DNA of 64,000 nt. It comes from Eutrigla gurnardus (taxonomy: Eukaryota > Chordata > Actinopteri > Perciformes > Triglidae). Position 1 is the stretch's first letter; each line of letters begins with the position of its first letter. Position numbers and translations under genes: made by a program. Shown in pieces: positions 1-13,300 of the stretch. Where the stretch lies: the NCBI GenBank assembly GCA_963514095.1, contig OY741271.1:15087772-15151771 (forward strand). The letters are read 5' to 3'. Below the pieces are notes generated by a model. That model worked only from the letters and a program-made list of their open reading frames with translations. It was not told the DNA's origin and ran no database searches.

Positions 1-3000
1 AACACAGGCACTGCCCTGTCCTTTCTTCAATGCACTGCTGCAGCTAATGGAACAAATATTAAAAACACCCTGGCAACAGAGAGGCTTTATTTAGTCTCAA
101 ACAAAGAAAAGACGGCCGGCACACTCTGCTTGTAGACTGTGCTGTCAGTCTCCAGTGTCGTCTGTGATTGAAGGATTTTGCTATTAATCTCAAGTTATTC
201 ACATGTTTTTGGATAATCAAACATTTGCAGCAGAGAATTGACTGGTATTTTTAACCAACCAGCCTGACACTTGGCTGCAGCTTCACCATTACACAACATG
301 CCCTCAGAGGTTCCCAGGCATTATCAGGCTTCGGCTGATAATTACAGACTGGTCATCTGCTGCAGTGATGCTGCTAAAATCTGGACAGCTGTGGTGTATT
401 TCTCTGGCTCTCCCTGGGTGAACAGTAGCCTGTGTACAGTCTGGTATGATTGCATTGGGTTAAGTCCGTGGCAGTAGTGAGGGTTATACAGTAGCCGGAC
501 ACGTGCAAAGCTTTTGGCAAGCGTTTTGTGAAGGCAGAATGATTTGAGGAGGAGGAGAGGCATCACATCAGTGTGTACACGCGGCCTGTTGAATCTCAGG
601 ATTAGCAGGAACTATTGTGGCCCTGACATTGTCGCAGGAAGTATTTCATCACGGTTAATAGGTCAAACTGTAAAGGTTAGGCTTCAGTAACAGAGCTAGG
701 CAACCATAAAGGGGTTGTCTTTGTGTCCATGTGAATGGTCAGCGTGTTTCCCGGTTCTTTGGGGGGTCATTAAAGAAGTAAGTGATCGCATCACTCTTTT
801 AAATATGTGCCTCCACAGAAAATATTTAAATCCTTAAAGTTTCCTTAGTTTTATGTTTTGGATTGTTGGTGTTGTTGATAAAGATTTAAGAAAAATCCAC
901 AAAAAAAACTGTGTTTCTGTCTATTGAGCTTTTACAATGTGAGACCATTTACTGTGGGTAAATCAGTTGCAGTGCTAGTCACAATGGGCAACAAATAGTT
1001 CTAATAAAGGAGACTTGATTGCATGCTCCTCATCTTGCATTGTCTGCTGCCTTAAATTTCAGCCATCAGTAGTGGGGATAGCTACTGGCTGCATTGTCTC
1101 ACCATTAGTGTTGCAATTTAATTTCTGCCATAATGAATTAAAGTTTTGTACTTCACAGGCACCAACAATTTGCCCAAACAACAAAAACAAGAACATGCAG
1201 CAAGTCAAAAAGTCATCCTACTTATTGAGAAACCATTCTGTACCCTTTTTGTCTGTCGAGCTGTTCAGTAGATTTTGGCACGGCACAACTTGGCAAAACA
1301 GTGACACACAGCTCCCTCCCTCGGTTCATTCGGACATCTTAAAAGTGGATTGCCCGGTGTTGGCAGGACATTCTTTACTCATACCATTGTATTTGCTCCA
1401 CACTTGACCTTGTCAGTGAATGAAGTAGACGCATCCCTTTATAGGATTAAGTGCCATTGGCTTCATTTGCTGCATAACAGGATTGCATACCAGGTACCGT
1501 GTTGCTGAATGCCGGGCTGTAAGTGGGTCCAGCGACTGACCATCTGTGCTCGTACAGTGCATGCTTTAAATGAGCTTCTGACTCATCATTAATTTCCTAA
1601 AGACTTCCTCTATTGGCTAGTTTTGGGATGAATTTGTTTAGTAGTGGATGCAGTATTTAAGTATATTAACTGTTGGATCTTTGAGATTGAAGCTTTTTTT
1701 TTTACTGCCATATTACTGCTCCGCGGTTTTAAGGCCCATCACCGGTATACCTAAATTATTGAAGATAAGCTAGAGAGAAATCAGCCTGCAGTGACCGACA
1801 CAAGGCATCGTACGGCCAGAAAAACAGACAAATAAACTGCACAAAAAAACCCACCTCATCGGTGCAGGTAAAAACTAATCACGCAAGGGGGGTTGGCCGC
1901 GGTAGTACCCCAAACCGCAGGGTGGCGCTGTTATAACACCCCTGTGTGGAAAATTGTATACTGCTGTAGCCCGAGTTCATTCTATCATCAGCATGGGGTG
2001 ACACTCTCAGGTTAATATTTATTATTTAAAAGAGGCAAACATCAGTCTATTATATGTGTTTATTTATCCTGACTCTCCATCTAATATTTATATGGAGGCC
2101 AAGTGTTTGTCTGTGGTAGAAATATGATTGTGGCTCACTCCTGAACATCACTACATATGCATGCATCAATATAAAATCTTTGTAGCCAACCCATTTTTCT
2201 TTAACTTTTGGACCTTTGTTGACCTCCAAATCCTCCTTTCCCCATCAGTCTGCACTCTAGCAGGACAACATGCATTCCATGAAATTAATGAGGTATTCCA
2301 CTTAATATTTGTTCTCCAAGTTATGGATCAGTGATTTTTCAAAAGGAAGTGTCACATCATTGTCTTGACATTGTCAAGTCTGCCGTATTTTTTGTTTCAT
2401 TTTTTATCCTAGTATAATTGACAGCAAGGCTCCAGACTGACTTTTTTTTTTTATCACTCCCCCAAAGTCGGTGTAAATGATGCTAAATGTTATCCTTTTA
2501 CTTTGTTATTGTCATCTATAGTGGTGATTAGCATGAACTTAATAGTTTTACTTAATATATAAGTTACTTAGGAAGTTAAATGGATCATAATTCACAGCTT
2601 AATATCTATTTTATACTGCTATATACCTTCAAAATACTATTTATCCAACTTTCTTGCCAAAAACTAAATATTACAAGGTTAGATTTGAACACATTCATGA
2701 TAGAGTTACAATTTACCTTCTTCCAATACTTGGATTTACAACTGAGTGTCAGATTATTATTAAGACAAGACATCACGTTAATTTACAGTGGATACAGCAC
2801 ACAAACACTTTTAGCTTCTCAAGCATCTTTAATGTTGATTATTTGTTAGAAGTCCTCTTGAATCATCTGCTTTTTTGTGAGTGAAGGACGGAGTGTGTGG
2901 GTTTTTTTAATTGGGCCAGTAGTGTGTATACAATGCATTAGAGTTATTGGTTTCCTAATTACGTTAAATTAATAAAATGGCATTCCACGGTGCTGCAGCA

Positions 3001-3509
3001 GTAGGCCCCTTCTCAGACCGCCTCAAACACTTCAACGCCCTTTTCCTAATCTCATTCCCTCTTATATCTAAAAGCTTCCCCTCATGAAATAAAAGATTCC
3101 CTTCCTAACAATGCAGAGAGTCTCTCCCTCACAATCATAGAAATCCTACCTCATAGGAAATATTTAATAAATCCCGCCGTTTCCAAGATGGACGTCTGTA
3201 TTTGTGTCTTTGTTGCTCTGTGTCAAATGTTCACAGCATAACAAATGTTCTTCCCATCACTGGAGACTTGCAGGGCGATGAGGAAGCTTTTTTGTCAAAA
3301 GGGCCTGTTGGCAATCTCACACCATGTTTTGTGAGAATTTCAGGCTTTGAATAAAATCATGCTTTAGATTTAATTTCATGGGAGGTGTGTGTGAAAGGGG
3401 CTTTGATTTTAAGGGGGATTTGCAACGGTGGTGCACTTTGCTTTTGAATTTCTTCAAAGCCCTCCCGGATCTGCCTCCTTTGTCCTCGTACCTACACTGT
3501 GTCGCATTT

Positions 3510-3575
3510 TCTTTTGTTGCCCAATATCACAGATCACAATTTACAAGGGGCGTTACAATCTGTATAGCCTACACA
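3510..3575 (+). repeat. Fragment of a common fish interspersed repeat
   Basis: The words CCCAATATCACAGATCACAA and CGTTACAATCTGTATAG match, with divergence, a dispersed element I recognise from many teleost genomes. The usual form reads 'caatatcacaaatcacaa...ggctttacaatctgta'. The class is not known to me, and the boundaries are approximate. Confidence 0.5.
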
Positions 3576-6247
3576 CCCTCTCGATTAAAGTGGTTTAGCT
3601 GTGACAGAACTGTCTGACTTCCAAAGTACGTCTAGTTTGACCTGTACCAGCATGCATTTGCTTGTTTACAATGGATGAAATGTATTTTCTCAAGTCAAAC
3701 TCTTTTTCTAGGTCCTTGCTCATCAGTCGAGTTAGAGAGAGAGAGCCTATACAAATGGACATGGTGCTTTTTAGACGAAGGGAAATTGCATTTGAGAAAT
3801 CAGCCAGGAAAGGCACAGGCAGACGGCCTTCTTGGCTAATTCATGTGTTGTCATTGCTCAGGATCAAGCTGAAATGTTTTGCATAGACCTGCAGGAGCTT
3901 TGAGAATGCAGGCCGATATTGTACCATTCAGTGCCGGTCTTGGTTCAGTGCACCTCTCCGCTGAAGGCCGTGAGCAACTCATGCAAATGTGAGGCCCACA
4001 TGTCGCCGGCTAACAGTGACTGTGACTCTGGAAGCTAAAGCAGATTATTGTAGTAGTCTGGCCTGGAAGGTCACATGATGCTCAGCAAAGACGATTTATT
4101 GGCTTTGATCAATTCAAAATTACTGGCAACTGGCAAGAACCACTGTTTGTGTAGGACGAGATTTTAACCAAAAATACTATTCACAATAAATTCCGATTAT
4201 ATACATTCATGGGCACTTTTTAAAATGATTACTTTGGACCACCTGACTTTGGCCGGCAAAAGTCTCACTGCTATTTTAAGTTTCACTTTCAGTTGTGAAT
4301 CAGTTCATTTCTTTTGAGTTTTTTGGTGTGAGATTTTGCTTGTAGCTGGCCATCACTTGGATTCTTGCGGGTCGAGTCATTCGTATGCTTACAATACTTG
4401 ATACAATACAAGAAAGGTTGTTCTCCTGCATAATTATCATCTTCGACTTGAGTAACGATCACTGTGTGTCTCAGCCCCGCCCTTAGTGATACAGACAGAG
4501 GAGAGATGCTAAAATGAAGCATTGTGCCCCTTAATTACACTAAAATATAGTGGAGACTCTTGGCAACTTTTTTTTTTCATTTCATTCAGCTTAGGTGCGG
4601 TGACAAACGCTTATAATGTTAGGGAAAACACCGATTTTTATAAATTGCATCCAGATTTTGACAAATTCAACGAAATTTGTTTTACAGTTGATTCTATATT
4701 CATTGTCAAATTACCCGATTCTGTCCCTACTAAAACAAGCAAATACATTGAAGCCATGTTCTTTTAAATAACCAGATATTGTACCATAATGCAATTATTG
4801 AATGTTAGAGCACATTTGTTTATGAAGCCATCAGAACAAAATTTGAAGGTATGTCTACATCTATCTGAGAAATAATCTCTGGAAATAATTTGTTTGGTGG
4901 GAGACTAATTCACCGTGGTAACCACATCACACCAATCCTGTGAGAGTAGCTTGCAATTAATTTTCATGGATTGTGTAGGCTAATCACTGACTGAGAATAA
5001 CACCAAATGATGTAAAGACACCCAACGCAATTTAATTTGCTTCGCTGAAATTGGATTTTAAATACTGACATTTAAAGTGGCCTAGAAACATCCTCATCAT
5101 TTATTTATGCTTTTGTAGATTTTTGTGTTTAACAGCTTACAATGTGGAGCTCATGACATAATTGTTGCACAGATTGGGTTATTATACATAAGCCGTCTTT
5201 CGATTAGTTGATGAATGCGTGATGTTTTCTGCAGCATGACATGGCTGCGGATTTAATTTCTCTACACAAAACAAACTTTAATTAAGATTTAACTATAAAC
5301 ACTCAAAAAGGAATTGTATTGCCATTAATTCTGGATTATTCTGGGGTAGGCTGATGGGTCATTCCGTGTCATTTCATCAAATGCCTCCCACCTGACCATC
5401 TCAGAATGTCCTGAAAAAATTTGAGTACAAAGACGCACTTGTTAATAGGAGAAATCCAAAATATTACGTCTCTACTCTCAATAGTTTCCTCATGAAACGT
5501 CATTGAATGAAGGGTAGTTTAGACGGTTTTTGGCATCATACTCTGAAAAGCCATTTTTAAACGGCATTATCTGGAAAACTATCTCACCTGTGGCCTTCAA
5601 AATTTCTACAGTGTATATCTGTTACTAAACGCCTCCAGACATGAAATATCAGGGGTGTAGCTCAATAATAACCTAGTATGGTAGGTACTTAAAATGAGGC
5701 TTGTTGAAATAAAGTAGTACATTTGAAGAGTGGCTGAGCTCCCATTTTTGCAGATAAAAGACTTCTATCATTTCTGCCTCTATCTCTGGGGTTAGCTTAA
5801 ACATTCTACAAAATATGGTCTCTCTTACATTATTAGTTTCACAGATATTAAGGCTCAAAAATGGAAGTTAACACATCTTTGCCCAACTTCAGAGTCATAT
5901 TCCAAAAAACTGACAACACGTATCAGGTCCAAACTTACTTTTTTTGAAAGATCATATTCTTGTTAAAATCATATTAAAAAATCAGGAGGGTGTTTTGCCT
6001 CATTTTGTCGCAGTGATTTTTTAAAATCCTGATATTGGTGGGGGTTTTGTGGCTGGTTTTGGTACTGCATGTCCTAATAGCCTACCAGTAAACATCACAG
6101 GAGGGCAATTCAATTGTGCTTTTTACCATTTACCAAAGACTTACATGTGCCTAAATGCTACTGATAAATGTAGCCTTACGAAAACATTAAAATGTAGCGC
6201 AGTTGTAGTTACAGAGGCAATAAGTCCTTGAATGTGAGTTAAACGTG

Positions 6248-6819
6248 GGCCGTTTCTCAATACCCAGTACGCCAAGTTCGAACTCGTGAACTCCGGGAGT
6301 CTAGACTTGCGGAGTTCAGTTGGAAGAACGAACTCCCGGGGTACGGGAGGACGGGAGAACGGGAGGACGGTGTTTTTTCTGCATTTGGAACAGGAACGTA
6401 CTTGATGACGTCATCGTTTTTGCCGGTTGACGGCGTTCAACTTCCGGTTATTTTCACTGGTTAAAATAAAATAAAAAACAACTCCGTTTCATTTGTATAT
6501 TTTATTATATATTATATGAGGATATAATATGATGTTTTCTTTTTATACAAATATGAATATAACTTACAATTGTGCGTCTTCTCCTCCGCCATTGCTTTAT
6601 TGAAATGCATTCTGGGATATGTAACTGCCCAAAGTCCACACAAGTCTCCTCCGATGCATCCTCGGTGAAATGGGCGGGGCAAGAACACATCCGGGGTATT
6701 TGACCGTACTTGGCCAGATGCGAACTTTGAATTGGAACAGTACTCGGTCCGACGCTGATGACGTTTCTCAAGTCCACAAGAACAGAAGTACAGAGAAGAA
6801 CGCATATTGAGAAACGGCC
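6248..6819. mobile_element. 572-bp DNA transposon nested in the foldback element
   Basis: Terminal inverted repeats GGCCGTTTCTCAATA (6248) and its complement ending at 6819. Comparison with the uninterrupted right arm (around 7530-7550) gives the empty site: the arm reads AAAC-ATG-CTGAAAG, while the filled site reads AAAC-GTG, element, ATG-GTGAAAG. That fits a 3-bp target duplication ATG with one later substitution, as seen in Harbinger-like elements. Subterminal sequence is rich in GAACTC/GGGAG and CGGGAGGACGGGAG words. There is no transposase frame. Confidence 0.75.
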
Positions 6820-7189
6820 ATGGTGAAAGCAGCTTTTAATGTCTTAAACCATGAACATAAATAGCATAATATTGAAGACTGTACATTTTGTCATACTTTA
6901 AGTATATAAATACCACAACCAAATCAAATAATAATCTTTATTTGAGCATAAGATTTTACATTACAGTACAAAAGTCTCCAAAGTTTGATATTGAATAACA
7001 GTTTGTCTCTATGCTCACTATGAGGGATCACACATTTTTCATCTTTTAGATCCAATTCCTTCGTTACATTCATTAATTTGGCAGTCAGTTTAGAAATTGT
7101 CTAATGTACATCTCTGCTCTGTTGTGCTCATCTTTTTTGATGGCATACATGCGCCCAGTTTCTGTAGAGGGAACGTCAAATCTTGCAAT

Positions 7190-7320
7190 TCTATGCTGCA
7201 GTGGGACATTGCACATCTTCTCTTCTTGGCCAGTAGAAACTCTTGGCAGGGCCATGTGGGTGCATGAACTGAACCAGTACATCTTCATCTGAAACATCTC
7301 TGATACTTCCTATCCACCAT
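7190..7320 (-). pseudogene. Degenerate coding remnant at the centre of the foldback element
   Basis: Read on the minus strand from about 7318, this gives WWIGSIRDVSDEDVLVQ followed by FMHPHGPAKSFYWPRREDV, then a stop. I recall the pattern W-x-G...FMHPHGPA-x-S-F-x-W-P-x-R-x-D from C termini of many mobile-element-associated proteins of fishes, but cannot name the family. It is probably the last piece of the parent element's protein, left after internal deletion. A +1-shifted frame on the same strand stays open (7085-7297), so the remnant is likely frameshifted. Confidence 0.5.
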
Positions 7321-10300
7321 TTCTGATCATAACTAACATATTGTCTCATAGTGAGCACAGAGACAAACTGTTATTCAATATCAAACGTTGGAGACTTTTC
7401 TACTAATGTAAAATCTTTATGCTCAAATTAAGATTATTATTTGATTTAGTTGTGTAATTTATATACTTAAAGTATGACAAAATGTCTTCAATATTATGCT
7501 ATATTTGTTCATAAGACATTAAAAGCTGCTTTCAGCATGTTTAACTCACATTCAAGGACTTATTGCCTCTGTAACTACAACTGCGCTACAATTTAATGTT
7601 TTCGTGAGGCTAAATTTATCAGTAGCATTTAGTCACATGTAAGTCTTTGGTAAATGGTAAATAACACATTTGAATTGCCCTGCTGTGATGTTTACTTGTA
7701 GGATAATAAGACATGCAGTACCAAAAACGGCCACAAAACCCCACCAATATCAGGATTTTAAAAAATCACTGCGACAAATTGAGGCAAAACACCCTCCCAA
7801 TTTTTAAATATGATTTTAACAAGAATATGATCTTTCAAAAAAAGTAAGTTTGGACCTGATAAGTGTTGTCAGTTTTTTGGAATATGACTCTGAAGTTGGG
7901 CAAAGATGTGTTTACTTCCATTTTTGAGCCTTAATATCTGTGAAACTAATAATCTAAGAGAAACCATATTTTGTAGAATGTTTAAGCTAACACCAGAGAT
8001 AGAGGCAGAAGTGATAGAAGTCTTTTATCTGCAAAAATGGGAGCTCAGCCACTCTTCAAATGTACTACTTTATTTCAAAAAGCCTAATTTTAAGTACCTA
8101 CCATACTAGGTTATCATTGAGCTACACCCCTGATTTTCCATGTCTGGAGGCGTTTAGTAACAGATATACACTGTAAAAATTTTGAAGGCCACAGGTGAGA
8201 TAGTTTTCCAGATATTGCTGTTTAAAAATGGCTTTTCAGAGCATGATGCCAAAAACCGTCTAAACTACCCTTCATTCAATGATGTTTCATGAGAAAACTA
8301 TTGACAGTAGAGACGTAATATTTTGGATTTCTCCTATTAACAAGTGTGTCTTTGTACTTGAATTTTTTCAGAACATTCTGAGATGGTCAGGTGGGAAGAT
8401 TTTCAGAAATTTGATGAAATGACACGGAATGACCCTGATGAGAAGTGATTAATAAAAGTTTAGGTGTTAAATGAGTATTAATTTTCAGTTGTTGGTTTTG
8501 GCTGGTTAGCCGGGTTAATCAAGATCAATGGACCACGATTTGTGTTGAACTGTATACCGTTAAACAGTTAAACTGAAGTTGCAGTTTTTTGAAAAGCAAC
8601 AGAAATACATCCAAGTGCTCCTTTAAGTTCCTATTAAAATAGCATAAATTGTTTGGAAATGTGATTAGTTCATGAATGCTTGAATTATAACAAAATGGCA
8701 AACATGCCTTCTCTGCTCTGCAGTGCAAGCTTGTCCTGCAGTGGAATAATTAAGAGGAGAAAATGCGCACCCGGCGTTTAACTGATGTTCAAGTAATTTG
8801 CTGAAAGTCATATATATTTGTATTGGACTAATTCACACAGAATAATAATAATAGACTTAAGCCATCAGTCGCTGTTGCAGCTTAATATCTCAGAAACTTG
8901 GGCATTATAGTGAAAGCCTACTTTTAGTGTTTTATTTCCCACTGCCTGAGATCCTTAATGTGCGCTTTCATACTTCTGAAAAACAAGGGGAAAAAGAAAG
9001 CTCCTGTATGAATGATTAAATACATAATTTTAAATCCCAGGTGAATTATTGTAACCAGAACAGGTTCCTTCATGACCGTTCGGCTAAATGCCCATTGTGC
9101 TGTGGCTGAGGATTTCCTGCCGTTTATTGTTTATTGCAGTAGTTCATTATTACCATGGATTAGCTTGAATGCATGATATGGCCACATTGAATTTATCAGA
9201 GTGTTGACCTTCTGGATAAGGGCAGGTTTAGGTGACAGCATGTCTGAACCGAACAGACGATTTGAACAAGCTCCGGATTTACATTCTCTATTAACTTCAA
9301 ATGAAAATATATTTCCTATTTTTCTTTGAGAAAATTATTTCAACATTTCCAAAGATTTATCTCAACCAGAGATCAAAGAGTAAAAAAGTGGAACGGCTTG
9401 TAAACGGGCATGAAACAAGTATGCAATAGTTGCAGTCTGCAGCCCTGATTCATATTGCCACAATATGATTTTATGCCTGAACTAACATTATCTTCCCAAA
9501 ATACTGTCAAAGAGTGTTACAGTTAATGTAAGTCTCCCGGTGTTTCCATCCCCCCATAGCACGCTGTCGGCCAGAGTTAGCATCACCTTTGCAGATCAGT
9601 AGCACAGGAATGCTCTCGCTCTGGAGTGAGCACATATTGGCTGTAAGAGAGCTGCATCTCCCCTGTGTCAACGTCGTTTTCCAAGCCAGCCCAAATATGT
9701 CACTCACTGCAGCTTTTTTTGCAGCCGCTAGCTACTACCTCGCTCGTCCTCTCTGCAGCTGGGATGATTCCCAGGCCGATTAGCACGCAGAGCTGTAAAC
9801 AGTCCAACTACTGTTCCACAAGCCGGCCTGAAAGTCATAGCCAGAGCCATTCTCATCCATGTGATGCCCCTGTCCAAAGTCATTAACTGATATGGATTAT
9901 GGTTCTCTCTTTGTTTTTGGAACTTAGTGTACAAAGTGTTATCATTAACGCATCTTTAAAGGACAAATCAAAACATCTAATATTATAGTACATTGTATTT
10001 AGGATGGAGAATGACATGCGTGTGAAATTCATCACACACCGTTCCACTAGTTTGACTCACTGTTGCCCGTTTTGTGTTGCAGGTGATCCCTTCATTGTGC
10101 CCGGTGCTTCTGAAAGTAACTTTAAAAGAATCCAAAATCTCATTAAAAATTTACTCAAGCTGCTTTGGGAAGAAAGATAAAAGTCAAAGCAGCAATTTGA
10201 GAAAAGCCTGATGAAATCTGATTTCAAAGCACAGAAAAAAATACGTAAATTGCTAATTGTTGCCAGTGAGGGGGAAAACAATTATCAGGATGTAAATTAT

Positions 10301-10347
10301 TTGTATCGCTATGTTTAATAGATGCATCCTCTCTCTGTTTCTCGCAG

Positions 10348-13300
10348 TCAATAAGCACAAACCATGGATCGAGACAACGTACCATGGGATTGTAACGGAA
10401 AACGATGACAAAGTGCTCCTGGACCCTCCTCTTATTGCACTGGACAAGGATGCTCCTCTACGCTATGCAGGTGAGAGAGGAGGTTTAATGATGCTGCTGC
10501 TTTTCATTTACTCCCTCAAATTCACTCATTCTAAATACATAAATAAAAAAGAAATACTAATTGCCCTGTCCCATTAAAGTGATGAAATTGTGTTACATGT
10601 CAAGGATGCAGAAACTCTGTTCATCTATGAGTAAGATCAATTTCATAGACATTGATGTGTTTAAAGTATTTTACCAGATTTCAAGTAGTAAAATCTAGTC
10701 TCATAATGCTTTCATTTAATTATTTCTGTGATTTTGGTTATTTCTGAGATAAATGTTCACTGTAGTGAATGAGAGAATAACTTTGCTCATTGTTGAACAA
10801 TCATTTAATACACGCCTAGTAGTGGCCTGTCATACTGACATACAGCTGGCTACCGTATCCACGCTTTTGATATTCATATCAAAATAGATATTTTAGTGTG
10901 CTTTATGTACAAAGGCAGAGCTGGGATTTTAAATCACACCAGGTTTGACTCCAGACTAAAGCACTGGAAGTGATTTCCCACCATTTCACATAAGATGATC
11001 TGTGTGATCTTCTGTCTGAATTCCACTCATATTCTTGATGAATTAAAAAAAAAAAAAAAATCTCTTAGATTACGTATCTGATAGATGCCACATGTAATAT
11101 TCTTCACAAAGTTATGTGAAATCTGATTGTTCTCCAGAGCTGACCGACCTGGCAGTCATCGTCTGGGCAGCTTCAGATAGAGGTCCATAACGTCTGCAGG
11201 GCATGGAGTTAAATAATATGCCCCTTCTCACTATGCTATCACTTCTTTAACCCGGGGGCTTTGTTTTTCGATGAGCAGGGTTTACGATGGAACAGGCGCC
11301 TGTCCCTGTAAACTGGCTCTCGGTCCCCTCTTGAGACTAGAGCTAGAAATCTGGCTTCACGTGGCAGCAGGGGTGACCGGCTCTGGTGTGCCAGCCTCCT
11401 GCTAGTTGGGCCATCTGTGCCAACGAACAAGGTTCACTGTGAAGCTGACCCACAGGCCAAAGAAGCCCAATCACCAATCAAGTCCGATTAGTGCGAATAT
11501 GTGAATATTTAGGATGAACTAGGAGCTACTGTATGAATTTGTGTGTGTTAGAGAGATACTCTATGGGACGACGACAACTTAAAAATGAGCTCCATGTTCA
11601 CGGATGACCGTGCAATAAAACACAAAGCAGGCAGCATTTATCTGTTATTTGACCCACGTAGGAACATTAGACTTCTTTGTTTCTGCAACCCAGTTTTAAA
11701 TTAATGTTGAGATATTGGTATATTAGCCAATTAATATTCTGAGATTATAATTCACTGTGTGTTGTTAGTGCCAGCCGTTAAATTACCACTGCAGGTCAAG
11801 TCAAAACGTAACAATTGTGGTGATAGCTGAGCAGAGCCGAGAGTCCCGTGTGACCACTGACCAGTGAGAAGCTGAGGAATTCCTGAAGGCCCTGGTGGGA
11901 GCCGGTCATTAGAGCCGCGGTGACCACGGAGGCCCACAACTCCCACTGCATGACTGGCCCCGAATAGCAGTCCCTAATGTGAAATCCATTTCTAATTGTT
12001 TAGTAGGTGAAAACCAAATGACCAGGTCAGACCCACGGGAGGCCCTCGCAGAGCTTTGAAACAAACAGCCGAGCACAGAAGGACTCCATAAACGTCAGCA
12101 TTTTATTTATTTCGACTACCAAGTTGCTCTTTATCATTTAGTATACATTTTAATTTGTTTCCAACGTGAACTAAGCAATGCGTCTACTAGTTAAAATATA
12201 TGTGCAGTGTTTTGAGTTAGATGAACTCTCCAGAATCCCCTAAAAAATGCTGATATCAAAAAAAAAGGAAAAAGATTCTGTTGCTCGTAATTGGATGTTC
12301 TGTCACTTTTCATTAGTTGTTTCTTCTAAAAAGTCTTGCTGAGACATAATTAAAACTTCAAAGGCTTTGACAATACTGGCTCTTCATAAATGTTTTAATC
12401 CTTCATTTCTTTCAACTGGCAGAAGATGTTTTGCTTGTGAGAAAGTGAATATTTTCTGTTGGTGATTTTGTAATCTTATTGCAAAACTCTGTTTCCTTCC
12501 TGTCCTCTGTGTCTTCTCTAAGACATTAACTTTTCTTTTAACTGATCTGGGTTTATCTTCTCTCCCTTCCTTGTAGAGAGTTTTGAGGTGACCCTCACCG
12601 AAGAAGGTGATCTTGGGCTCTTTCTTCTGCCTTGTTCTTAGTTGTTACTATTAACCCACTAACGCAAAAAAAAAAAAAAAACAGCATCCACACTTTTACA
12701 CGGAAACTCCCGCCATGCTCTGTAATCTCCACATTTGATTTTCTCTCGATTTTATGTTTTTTCTCACCCTCAATGTTTTTGGACTTCCGACAGCTGGATG
12801 AAAAGTGTGATGTGGGGCTGACTGTACTTAGAAATATCAGTGCATGAGACATCCATTGCAGTTTGCAGACCCTAACAGTTTTTCAGCTGTCACCAGGAAA
12901 CAGAAAGCTGCTTTAAAACAGGAGTTTTCAGTCACTTTGCTGCCTTTTTTGTCTAGTCCAATTCTTTCAATTGAAAATATGGAAGGAAAAGCCGAGTTTT
13001 TAAACATTTAATTATAAAGTCAAATCTGAAAGGACACATTAGATAATTCATCAACCACTCCACCTCCATTGGAGCAGGAATTGACACTAATTTGTATATA
13101 AAGACGATAAAAGGTCTGAAAAAGTCTTTAAGGCATCATCCGTTGTCATGGTGCCTCTCTGTGGCAGTGATCGGATCTATACAGGTACAGTGACTCCTGT
13201 GGACTTTTCTGACATTAAAGTCGCCAACTGAAAGCTGCTGAGATTGTTAACTAATGCAAACTCTCTCTGCTAAAAGTTTCTGTCGTTGCATCTTTGCCTC

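Larger units (their letters stand above)
5356..8435. mobile_element. 3.08-kb foldback (long inverted repeat) DNA transposon
   Basis: The ends are inverted copies: GGGTCATTCCGTGTCATTT at 5356 and its complement ending at 8435. They are flanked by a direct 4-bp duplication TGAT (5352-5355 and 8436-8439). The two arms, about 5356-7025 and 7345-8435, are inverted copies over roughly 1.08 kb once the nested insertion at 6248-6819 is removed; they differ by scattered substitutions and small gaps. A mirrored 61-67-residue reading frame appears in both arms (minus 5673-5858, plus 7906-8109). The unique centre (about 7026-7344) holds a minus-strand coding remnant. No intact transposase is present, so the element is non-autonomous. 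The superfamily is uncertain. Confidence 0.85.
1..10347 (+). other. clstn1: 3' part of the large first CLSTN1 intron
   Basis: No exon is recognisable. The first exon in the window starts at phase 1 and needs a G from an upstream exon, so this stretch is best read as intron. It contains a fish-repeat fragment near 3510-3575, a foldback transposon at 5356-8435, and otherwise AT-rich unique-looking sequence. A C/G-richer patch at 1725-1990 may be an old mobile-element remnant. The open frames here (for example 1015-1407) have no recognisable similarity. Confidence 0.7.

Noticed and set aside
1015..1407. 130-residue open frame on the plus strand
   Set aside because: It lies in the CLSTN1 first intron, has no recognisable domain and no splice or promoter context; likely chance in AT-rich DNA.
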